Shown: positions 1-5,594 of the stretch, in pieces
Numbering within the stretch: the first letter of the stretch is position 1
Layout: every line of letters starts with the position of its first letter
NCBI GenBank assembly: GCA_002297965.1
Contig: DBLF01000001.1
Span: 4,057 to 13,277 of the forward strand
Origin: Candidatus Segatella papionis
GTDB lineage: Bacteria; Bacteroidota; Bacteroidia; Bacteroidales; Bacteroidaceae
DNA length: 9,221 nucleotides
Direction: 5' to 3'
Program-made: the position numbers and the translations under genes
The notes under the pieces: model-generated
Database searches by the model: none
What the model was told of the DNA's origin: nothing
The model's input: only the letters and a program-made list of their open reading frames with translations

Positions 1-1032
1 GCTTACCGCTACTTCGCTACCCCTAAGCGCAAGTTTATCATCGCCGATACTCCGGGACACATTCAATATACACGCAACATGGTGACGGGTGCCAGCACCG
101 CCGACCTCAGCATCATCCTCATCGATGCTCGCCACGGCGTGTTGGAGCAGACCGTGCGCCACAGCTACATCTCTTCACTGCTCGGCATCCCTCACATCTT
201 GGTGGCAATCAACAAGATGGACTTGGTTGACTTCAGCGAAGATGTATATAACAAGATTATCGCCGACTACAAGAAGATGGCAGAATCACTCGACATCAAG
301 AACGTGGTGTTCATCCCTATCAGCGCCAAGGACGGCGACAACGTGGTGAACAAGAGCGACAAGACTCCTTGGTACGACGGACCTACCCTCCTGAACTACT
401 TGGAGACCGTGCCAGTGGGTCACAAGACCGTGAGCGACTTCTTCCGCTTCCCAGTGCAGTACGTTATCCGCCCTATCAGCAGCCAGTTCCCTGACTACAG
501 AGGCTATGCCGGAAGAGTAAGCGGTGGCATCATCCGCCCAGGCGACAAGATTCGCGTGTTGCCATCAGGTACCGAGAGCACCGTGAAGAGCATCGACTTC
601 GTGAAGGATCATCTCGATGAGGCTTACGCTCCGATGAGTGTCACCCTGACCTTGAACGACGACATCGACATCTCTCGTGGCGACACCCTGGTGAAAGCCG
701 ACGAGAAACAGCCACAGATAGAACAAGACATCACACTGGATGTTTGCTGGTTCAACGAGCGTCCTGCCGCCGTACGCAACAAGTACGTCATCCGTCAGGC
801 TACCTTCGAGACCCAGGGCTTGATTCGCAGCATCAACTATCGCCGCAACATCAACACCCTCGAAAAGGAGGAAGGCGTAACGGAGCTGAAGATGAACGAC
901 ATCGCCGAGATTACCATCCACACCGCCAACCCATTGGTGTTCGACAAATACACAGAGAACAAGGTGACAGGCAGCCTCATCTTCATCGACCCAGATACCA
1001 ACGAGACAGTGGGTGCAGGATTGATAAAATAG
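1..1032 (+). CDS. cysN: Sulfate adenylyltransferase subunit 1 (ATP sulfurylase GTPase subunit), 5'-truncated by window edge
   Basis: CysN is the GTPase subunit of ATP sulfurylase. With CysD it converts sulfate and ATP to adenosine 5'-phosphosulfate (APS) in the cytoplasm. The frame is open from base 1, giving 343 residues to the TAG at 1030-1032. The family is usually about 475 residues, so roughly 90-130 N-terminal residues, including the P-loop, lie upstream. Visible marks are AYRYFATPKRKF at the edge, the G3 motif DTPGH (bases 46-60), YTRNMVTGAST, the G4 motif NKMD (about 211-222), then the elongation-factor-like beta-barrel domains with RFPVQYV, DFRGYAG-like DYRGYAG, DISRGD and the C-terminal GSLIFIDPDTNETVGAG. 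The ATG at 79 is internal to the GTPase domain and is not the true start. CysD is probably just upstream. The next gene starts 42 bases after the stop, with no terminator seen between. Base composition is about 50% G+C by hand count of 181-240, typical of the window. Confidence 0.96.
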   Translation, partial: AYRYFATPKRKFIIADTPGHIQYTRNMVTGASTADLSIILIDARHGVLEQTVRHSYISSLLGIPHILVAINKMDLVDFSEDVYNKIIADYKKMAESLDIKNVVFIPISAKDGDNVVNKSDKTPWYDGPTLLNYLETVPVGHKTVSDFFRFPVQYVIRPISSQFPDYRGYAGRVSGGIIRPGDKIRVLPSGTESTVKSIDFVKDHLDEAYAPMSVTLTLNDDIDISRGDTLVKADEKQPQIEQDITLDVCWFNERPAAVRNKYVIRQATFETQGLIRSINYRRNINTLEKEEGVTELKMNDIAEITIHTANPLVFDKYTENKVTGSLIFIDPDTNETVGAGLIK

Positions 1033-1074
1033 AATCAATCTATAGTCAATAATACTAATTTAAGACAGATAAAA

Positions 1075-1602
1075 ATGAAAAGAATTTTATATTTTCTAAG
1101 TAACAGCATTTTGCTTTTACTATTCTTTTTCGTATGTATAAGTTGTTCTTCAACAGAAGACAATATCCTTGAGACACCTTCTGATAAAACAGAAATAAAA
1201 GGTGTTCCTGCCTACATTAGTAAAATTGGCGAAATCGTGAAACAAGAAGAAACAAGAAGTGTGAATGAAGACCAAACAGAAACAGTGCCATTGCTCATAA
1301 AAGAAAGTATTAATTTTCTTCAGCTTAACGACATTGATTATAAAGAGTTTTTCAGTAATGATTCTGATCCTCGAATCGCTGTCTATGCCATAGCTATTGC
1401 CGAACTTCAAAAAGCAGAAACAACGCAGCTTACCACAAGAACCTCTATTGGCGGATGCGTTCTTGAGGGACTTGGCGTAAGAGGGCTTGTTTCAGGAAGA
1501 GCCGCAGTAAAAGCCATTGGAAAAGTACTCGTTAAAAGAGCCATACCTTATGTTGGTTGGGGACTTTTCGCCATAGATATGGCAATGTGTCTTGCTGATT
1601 AA
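1075..1602 (+). CDS. Putative lipoprotein with hydrophobic glycine-rich C-terminal module; possible bacteriocin-like precursor
   Basis: I do not recognise this 175-aa protein. Residues 1-23 form a lipoprotein signal: MKR, a hydrophobic run rich in L and F, then VCIS before Cys24. Cys at -3 is not a textbook lipobox residue but is plausible in Bacteroidota. SSTED after Cys24 resembles the acidic tract of surface-exported lipoproteins in this phylum. Residues 30-120 are polar, mildly acidic and probably helical (VPLLIKESINFLQL, DPRIAVYAIAIAEL). After a TTRTS linker, IGGC (125-128) opens a 48-residue tail (128-175) that is basic and hydrophobic, with G-x-G spacing (GLGVRGLVSG), IPYVGWG, and cysteines at 128 and 172 near its ends. 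That layout resembles small membrane-active peptides or the hydrophobic part of pore-forming effectors. The gene is AT-rich (13 G/C in 60 at 1081-1140) beside genes near 50%. It sits between cysN and cysH with no promoter recognised. Function is unknown; bacteriocin activity is inference, and a plain surface lipoprotein is the alternative. Confidence 0.8.
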   Translation: MKRILYFLSNSILLLLFFFVCISCSSTEDNILETPSDKTEIKGVPAYISKIGEIVKQEETRSVNEDQTETVPLLIKESINFLQLNDIDYKEFFSNDSDPRIAVYAIAIAELQKAETTQLTTRTSIGGCVLEGLGVRGLVSGRAAVKAIGKVLVKRAIPYVGWGLFAIDMAMCLAD

Positions 1603-1613
1603 TAATTACCATT

Positions 1614-1805
1614 ATGAGAATATATTTTTGGTTTATAATTTCCTCTTTATGTTTTTTACTGACCCTTTTATATAGGATAAAGATAGAGAAAAAATATAAA
1701 GGAGAAGGACGAATGGCACTATTGAGAATACAAAACAATATCGATTTACTTGTCTATCTTGCATTTGTAGTAGTATCAGTGCTTGAAATAATGAATATTA
1801 TATAA
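1614..1805 (+). CDS. Small two-TM membrane protein; candidate immunity partner of the upstream lipoprotein
   Basis: This 63-aa protein has two hydrophobic segments, residues 3-20 (IYFWFIISSLCFLLTLLY) and about 44-62. They are joined by a basic loop (RIKIEKKYKGEGRMALLR). By the positive-inside rule the loop would face the cytoplasm and both ends the periplasm. It starts 11 bases after the lipoprotein stop and ends 16 bases before cysH, so it is probably co-transcribed and perhaps translationally coupled. Base composition is as AT-rich as the upstream gene (13 G/C in 60 at 1621-1680), which suggests the two arrived together. No family is recognised. Small two-TM proteins directly downstream of membrane-active peptide genes often give self-protection in known bacteriocin loci. 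That role here is inference from size, topology and position. It could equally be an unrelated membrane peptide. Start choice: the ATG at 1614 is preceded only by an A/T-rich leader with no Shine-Dalgarno site. Confidence 0.7.
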   Translation: MRIYFWFIISSLCFLLTLLYRIKIEKKYKGEGRMALLRIQNNIDLLVYLAFVVVSVLEIMNII

Positions 1806-1821
1806 GAAACAAAAGAAAATT

Positions 1822-2547
1822 ATGCCGAACAAGATACAAGAACTACAGGAACTTGTTCCTGAACTCAACAAGAAATTTAGCGATGCGTCTGCCGAGGATA
1901 TTGTCGGTTATTTCCTTGAGGCATTCAAAGGGCGCATCGCTCTTTCTTCCTCTCTCAGCATCGAGGACCAGACACTCACCGACATCATCGTGAAGACAGA
2001 CAAATCGACCCGCATCTTCACCCTCGACACCGGTCGCCTCTTCCCAGAGACTTACCAGCTCATCGACAAGACCAACATGACGTATGGCATCAACCTGGAA
2101 GTCTTCTTCCCGAACTACGAGGCGGTACAGAAGATGGTACGCGAGGAGGGCATCAACCTCTTCTACAACTCGATAGAGAGTCGCCATCGCTGCTGCCAAG
2201 TGCGCAAGTTGGAACCACTGAAACGTGCGATGCAGGGATTGGACGTCTGGATTTGCGGTCTGAGAAAACAGCAGAGCATCACCCGAAAGGATATGCAAGT
2301 GGTGGAATGGGACGACATCCACAACCTCATCAAGGTGAACCCGCTCATCAACTGGAGCGAGGAAGACGTGGAGCAATATGTAAAGCAACACCACGTGCCT
2401 TACAACAAGTTGCAAGACAAGGGCTACCCTAGCATCGGTTGCCAACCTTGTACAAGGGCCATCAAGCCTGGCGAGGACATTCGTGCCGGCAGATGGTGGT
2501 GGGAATCGCCTGAGCACAGAGAGTGCGGATTACACCAGAGAAGCTGA
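1822..2547 (+). CDS. cysH: Adenylyl-sulfate (APS) reductase, 4Fe-4S type
   Basis: CysH reduces APS to sulfite using thioredoxin and follows ATP sulfurylase in assimilatory sulfate reduction. The 241-aa length is normal. Seen in order: a degenerate PP-loop (SSSLSIEDQ, 42-50, where SFGAEDQ is common), TLDTGRLFPETY (67-78), the Cys pair in RHRCCQVRK (124-125), GLRKQQSITR (146-155), the second pair in IGCQPC (207 and 210), and the C-terminal catalytic Cys in ECGLH (C235). The CC plus CxxC set is the 4Fe-4S ligand signature that separates APS reductases from cluster-free PAPS reductases. EC 1.8.4.10 is therefore favoured over 1.8.4.8, so no PAPS step is needed for this route. The start ATG follows an A-rich leader. 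The two AT-rich genes separate it from cysN, yet spacing is tight enough for one transcript. Thioredoxin and sulfite reductase genes are not visible here. Confidence 0.95.
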   Translation: MPNKIQELQELVPELNKKFSDASAEDIVGYFLEAFKGRIALSSSLSIEDQTLTDIIVKTDKSTRIFTLDTGRLFPETYQLIDKTNMTYGINLEVFFPNYEAVQKMVREEGINLFYNSIESRHRCCQVRKLEPLKRAMQGLDVWICGLRKQQSITRKDMQVVEWDDIHNLIKVNPLINWSEEDVEQYVKQHHVPYNKLQDKGYPSIGCQPCTRAIKPGEDIRAGRWWWESPEHRECGLHQRS

Positions 2548-2552
2548 TTTAA

Positions 2553-2594
2553 GTGAAGAGTGAAGAACGAAGCAACAACGTTCGACGAACGAAG
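2553..2594 (+). repeat. Short direct repeats and a small palindrome between cysH and the pst genes
   Basis: Two tandem copies of gtgaaga occur at 2553-2566. An 8-base direct repeat gaacgaag occurs at 2565-2572 and 2587-2594, exactly 22 bases apart, about two helical turns. Between them lies the 13-base palindrome cgttcgacgaacg (2579-2591). Purine-rich gtgaaga strings look like common low-complexity intergenic filler of Prevotella and Bacteroides. The spaced repeat and palindrome could also be an operator for the pst genes. There is no T-tract, so it is not called a terminator. Whether a regulator binds is unknown. Confidence 0.4.
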
Positions 2595-2609
2595 TGAAAG
2601 TCAATTCAA

Positions 2610-2711
2610 ATGTTCACGAAGACCGGAAAGCGTATGAAGAATTTAATCATCAATGTGTTGGAAGCAGCGGCATTCCTGTTGCTGGGACTAGGAGTTAGTT
2701 TGCTGAAATAA
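2610..2711 (+). CDS. Possible 25-33 aa single-TM peptide upstream of pstC
   Basis: A short open frame begins at ATG 2610 (33 aa), with a second in-frame ATG at 2634 (25 aa). Both end at TAA 2709-2711. The shorter form reads MKNLIINVLE then AAAFLLLGLGVSLLK, a single hydrophobic helix with basic residues at each end, like a small inner-membrane peptide. It lies 13 bases before pstC on the same strand, so it could be co-transcribed and coupled to it. The form from 2634 looks more natural, since the MKNL start leads straight into the helix. I do not recognise the family; it does not match what I recall of the Bacteroidetes 'smalltalk' small proteins. It may be translated, or may be chance reading of leader DNA. 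Confidence is modest because of length. Confidence 0.4.
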   Translation: MFTKTGKRMKNLIINVLEAAAFLLLGLGVSLLK

Positions 2712-2724
2712 ATAACAGAAGCGT

Positions 2725-3606
2725 ATGAACTATAGAATAGCAAAAGATAAGATAGCAGGACAGGTGATGTTCCTCTTGACCATCGCCTCCATATTCCTGG
2801 TGATAGCCATGGCTGTGGGCTTGTTTATCAAGTCGGAGCCGATATTGAGCCAATACAACCTGTGGGAACTCCTCACGGAGAGCAACTGGCGACCTAACGA
2901 CGGGCAGTTCGGATTTCTTCCGTTCCTCGCCGGTACCTTCTGGTGTACGGCACTCGCCATCGTCATCGCCCTGCCCATCTCGCTATTCATGGCGATTTAC
3001 CTCACGGAGTACGCCCATCGCAGCATTCGCAAGTACGTCTATCCCTTGCTGGACATTCTCGCAGGTCTGCCTTCCGTCATCTACGGTGTATGGGGCACGC
3101 TGCTCATCGTACCATTGATTTCGAAATACGTGGCACCCCTTTTCGTAGAATCCTCTTCGGGCTATACGATATTGGCGGGCGGCATCGTGCTGAGCGTGAT
3201 GATCATCCCCCTGCTCGTGAGCCTCTTCATGGAGATATTCGACAACGTATCAAAGGAACTTCGCGAGGCTTCGCTCTCATTGGGAGCCACGGGATGGCAA
3301 ACCGTGAAGCACGTGGTATTGAGAAAGGCACGACCAGGAATGATTGCCGCCGTGGTCTTGGCCCTGAGCCGCACACTCGGCGAGACGATAGCCGTGCTAA
3401 TGGTCTGCGGAAACCTAGCCATCGTGCCGGGAAGCCTGCTCGACGCTTGCTATCCGATACCGGCGCTCATCGCCAACAATTATGGCGAGATGCTCTCCGT
3501 TCCGATGTACGAAAGCGCATTGATGTTCGCTGCATTCCTGCTCTTCTTCGTCGTCGTGATACTGAACCTCGGTTCGAGAATCGCCCTGAAGCAAATCAAG
3601 AGTTAA
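2725..3606 (+). CDS. pstC: Phosphate ABC transporter permease PstC
   Basis: PstC is one of two inner-membrane channel subunits of the high-affinity phosphate importer PstSCAB. The 293 aa contain about six membrane segments (near 13-35, 68-95, 105-132, 147-170, 205-228, 264-285). The family signature LAGLPSVIYGVWG is at 112-124. The cytoplasmic EAA loop, which docks on the ATPase, is ELREASLSLGATGWQTV (178-194). LSRTLGETIAV (214-224) matches the conserved region that in E. coli PstC reads near LGRALGETMAV. These three together favour PstC over sulfate permeases (CysT/CysW), despite the sulfate genes next door. PstA starts 13 bases downstream. No pstS, pstB or phoU is seen on either side in the window, which is unusual because these are normally clustered. 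No clear promoter was found. A weak TTAGTTTG at 2695-2702 is not convincing. Confidence 0.93.
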   Translation: MNYRIAKDKIAGQVMFLLTIASIFLVIAMAVGLFIKSEPILSQYNLWELLTESNWRPNDGQFGFLPFLAGTFWCTALAIVIALPISLFMAIYLTEYAHRSIRKYVYPLLDILAGLPSVIYGVWGTLLIVPLISKYVAPLFVESSSGYTILAGGIVLSVMIIPLLVSLFMEIFDNVSKELREASLSLGATGWQTVKHVVLRKARPGMIAAVVLALSRTLGETIAVLMVCGNLAIVPGSLLDACYPIPALIANNYGEMLSVPMYESALMFAAFLLFFVVVILNLGSRIALKQIKS

Positions 3607-3619
3607 AAGAAATACGCTT

Positions 3620-4459
3620 ATGAAATACTTGGAAGAAAAAATAATGAAAGGCTTGATGCTGGCTTCGATAGGAATCGTGGCATTCTTCGTAGTGAGCGTC
3701 ATCTGGACCATCTTCAAGCGTGGTCTGCCCGTACTCTCCTGGGAAATGGTGAGCCAGTTGCCTAGCGGAGGCTTCTACCTCGGCGGCAAGGGCGGTTTTC
3801 TCAATGCCATCGTGGGAAGCCTCTACATCGTGGGCGGCTCTACCTTGCTCGGTCTGATTATCGCCCTGCCTGTGGTATTCTATATGAACGTGTATCTGAA
3901 GCCTACTTCCAAGTTTGGATACATCGCCCGCCTCGCCTACGACACACTCTTCGGCATTCCGAGCATCGTATATGGCTCCTTCGCCTTCACCATCATGGTA
4001 TGGCTCGGCATAAGAGCATCACTTGGCGGCGGTATCCTCGTCACAACCCTACTTATAGTTCCGATATTGATTCGTTCGATGGACGAGGTGGCAAAGACCA
4101 TTCCGCAGGAGATACTCGACAGTTCGTATAGCCTCGGCGCCACGAGGATAGAAACCATCGGCGTGGTGCTCAGACAGATAGCTCCAGCCATCGCCACCGC
4201 TACCTTGCTGAGCATCGGCAGGGCGATAGGCGATTGCGCAGGTGTGATGTTCACAGCAGGATTCTCCGACCACATCCCTCACGGACTCAACCAGCAGGCA
4301 GCCACACTGCCGCTGAGCGTCTTCTTCCAACTAAGCGCCCCACAGGAGGATGTGCAGAACAGAGCCTACGCCGCAGCCGTGGTGCTCACCATCATCGTAT
4401 TGGTATTGAGTTTCGGAGGGCGCTACGTAATGTCTCACTTTTCAAAGAATAAGGTATGA
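3620..4459 (+). CDS. pstA: Phosphate ABC transporter permease PstA
   Basis: PstA is the second channel subunit, pairing with PstC in the inner membrane. The 279 aa show membrane segments near 12-31, 62-90, 106-130, 137-152, 187-212 and 248-267. The signature FGIPSIVYGSFAFTI is at 111-125 and the EAA loop EILDSSYSLGATRIETI at 164-180. After the EAA loop, SIGRAIGDCAGVMFTA (198-213) aligns with the E. coli stretch near AIARIAGETAPLLFTA, but GET is replaced by GDC. This keeps the acidic residue and changes Thr to Cys; its effect is unknown. The gene ends TATGA, so its TGA stop overlaps the ATG of the following response regulator by four bases. That implies translational coupling. The absence of pstB straight after pstA departs from the usual order pstSCAB-phoU. 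Confidence 0.92.
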   Translation: MKYLEEKIMKGLMLASIGIVAFFVVSVIWTIFKRGLPVLSWEMVSQLPSGGFYLGGKGGFLNAIVGSLYIVGGSTLLGLIIALPVVFYMNVYLKPTSKFGYIARLAYDTLFGIPSIVYGSFAFTIMVWLGIRASLGGGILVTTLLIVPILIRSMDEVAKTIPQEILDSSYSLGATRIETIGVVLRQIAPAIATATLLSIGRAIGDCAGVMFTAGFSDHIPHGLNQQAATLPLSVFFQLSAPQEDVQNRAYAAAVVLTIIVLVLSFGGRYVMSHFSKNKV

Positions 4460-5097
4460 TACATTATATTATAGCAGACAATCAGGAATTGACGCGCGCT
4501 GGACTGAAGTCCGTCATCAAGGCAAAACAGCCGGGCGAAGTAACCATCGCAGATGACAAGACCGAGCTGATCATCCAACTAAAGGAGCATCCCGAGAGCA
4601 TCATCTTGCTCGACTACACGCTCTTCGACTTCAATGACGCCAACAGCCTACTGATTACGGCAGACAGGTTTGCCAAGTCGCAATGGATATTGATTTCAGA
4701 AGATCTCACCACCGACTTCATCGCCCAGATATACTACAGCAGTCGCAACATCAGCATCCTCTTCAAGGACGCTCCCATCAACGACCTCGTGAACGCCCTG
4801 CACTCGGCAAGCGAAGGCGAGCGATTCATCTCGCAACGCGCTGCGGAAATATTGCTCAACCAGCGACAGAAGGAGGAAGTGGAGACCAACCTTACCCAGA
4901 CCGAGGTCGAGATTCTGAAGGCGATAGCGCAAGGCAAGACAACGAAGGAAATCGCCAACGAGCGATTCTCCTCTGTCCACACCATCAATACCCATCGCAA
5001 GAACATCTTCAGAAAGATAGGTGTCAACTCCGCCCACGAAGCCATCAAGTATGCCTTCCGTTCAGGGTTAGTGGATACCAGCGAGTTCTATATCTAG
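4456..5097 (+). CDS. LuxR/NarL-family response regulator, orphan, coupled to pstA
   Basis: This 213-aa DNA-binding response regulator has an N-terminal receiver domain (about 1-120) and a C-terminal LuxR-type helix-turn-helix (about 145-207). The receiver shows acidic-pocket residues D8 and N9 (the second is Asn rather than the common Asp), phospho-acceptor D53 in ILLDYTL, S81 in ILISED, and K104 in LFKDAP, so phosphorylation appears feasible. The output domain carries LTQTEVEILKAIAQGKTTKEIA (146-167) and the recognition helix region SSVHTINTHRKNIFRKIGV. No histidine kinase gene is in the window. The start codon overlaps the pstA stop (ATGA), so its output would track transporter synthesis. 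This suggests it controls phosphate uptake or a related response, in place of the OmpR-type PhoB usual elsewhere, but that is inference from position. The family alone does not give a target. The gene ends 90 bases before the palindromic terminator. Confidence 0.93.
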   Translation: MIHYIIADNQELTRAGLKSVIKAKQPGEVTIADDKTELIIQLKEHPESIILLDYTLFDFNDANSLLITADRFAKSQWILISEDLTTDFIAQIYYSSRNISILFKDAPINDLVNALHSASEGERFISQRAAEILLNQRQKEEVETNLTQTEVEILKAIAQGKTTKEIANERFSSVHTINTHRKNIFRKIGVNSAHEAIKYAFRSGLVDTSEFYI

Positions 5098-5187
5098 AAA
5101 GTATAGAATACCTAAGGATTCCATATAGAGAACTCCATATTTGGAATAAGGCCTATCTCCCTTTCGGATAAGCCTCAAATGAAATCG

Positions 5188-5225
5188 AATTAAAGCCAAA
5201 ACGAACGTTCGTTTTGGCTTTAATT
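5188..5225. terminator. Perfect 38-base palindrome: bidirectional intrinsic terminator
   Basis: Nineteen bases on each side of the centre (between 5206 and 5207) are exactly complementary. The arm runs aattaaagccaaaacgaac and the opposite arm is its full reverse complement. It folds into a hairpin with a tiny loop on either strand, each with a T-rich 3' arm (ggctttaatt). It lies between convergent genes: 90 bases after the response regulator stop (5097) and 11 bases after the panD stop on the minus strand. A terminator serving both directions is the natural reading. The rest of 5098-5187 holds no gene, only a weak imperfect hairpin around 5151-5173 (ggcctatc pairing with ggataagcc). Confidence 0.88.
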
Positions 5226-5236
5226 GATCTAAAGAT

Positions 5237-5581
5237 TTACAATTTGTTTCCTTCTTTAGGGAAAATGACGGTAGGCTGGAAGGTCTTCGCCTCCTCGAAG
5301 TCCATCAAGGCGTATGCGATGATGATGACCGTATCGCCCACCTGCACCTTGCGAGCCGCCGCACCGTTGAGACAGATGCAACCGCTTCCACGCTCACCTT
5401 TGATAATATAAGTTTCCAAGCGCTCGCCATTGTTGTTATCGACAATCTGCACTTTCTCGCCCGCAATCAAGCCAGCGGCATCCATCAAGTCCTCGTCGAT
5501 GGTGATGCTGCCCATGTAGTTAAGGTTTGCCTCGGTCACGGTAACACAATGGAGCTTACTCTTCAATACTTCAATCTGCAT
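5237..5581 (-). CDS. panD: Aspartate 1-decarboxylase (pyruvoyl enzyme)
   Basis: PanD decarboxylates L-aspartate to beta-alanine for pantothenate and coenzyme A. The 114-aa proenzyme self-cleaves between Gly24 and Ser25 (NYMGS), and Ser25 becomes the pyruvoyl cofactor. Other family residues are in their E. coli positions: K9 and H11 in KSKLHCVTV, Y22, R54, and T57-Y58 in ETYII. The conserved NGAAARKVQVGDTVII follows at 72-87. Length is at the short end of the usual range (about 115-127). It is read from the minus strand, starting 13 bases after the panC stop, so panC-panD form an operon. The stop is followed by the palindromic terminator. The enzyme is cytoplasmic and tetrameric in known members. 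Confidence 0.97.
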   Translation of the reverse strand: MQIEVLKSKLHCVTVTEANLNYMGSITIDEDLMDAAGLIAGEKVQIVDNNNGERLETYIIKGERGSGCICLNGAAARKVQVGDTVIIIAYALMDFEEAKTFQPTVIFPKEGNKL

Positions 5582-5594
5582 AATTCTATTTCTT

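Noticed and set aside
79..1032. ATG at 79 as the start of cysN
   Set aside because: The frame is open to base 1 and reads conserved CysN sequence including DTPGH upstream of 79, so the true start is before the window.
1843..2517. Long open frame antisense to cysH
   Set aside because: It overlaps the well-supported APS reductase with all its cysteine motifs, and its own product resembles nothing known to me.
1822..2547. Calling CysH a PAPS reductase
   Set aside because: The CC and CxxC cluster-binding cysteines are present, which mark the 4Fe-4S APS-reducing type.
2579..2591. Palindrome after cysH as an intrinsic terminator
   Set aside because: The stem is short, the centre allows only a tight or shortened hairpin, and no T-tract follows.
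2695..2702. TTAGTTTG as a promoter for pstC
   Set aside because: One mismatch in the -7 box, no matching -33 element at the right distance, and it lies inside the small reading frame only about 20 bases before the pstC start.
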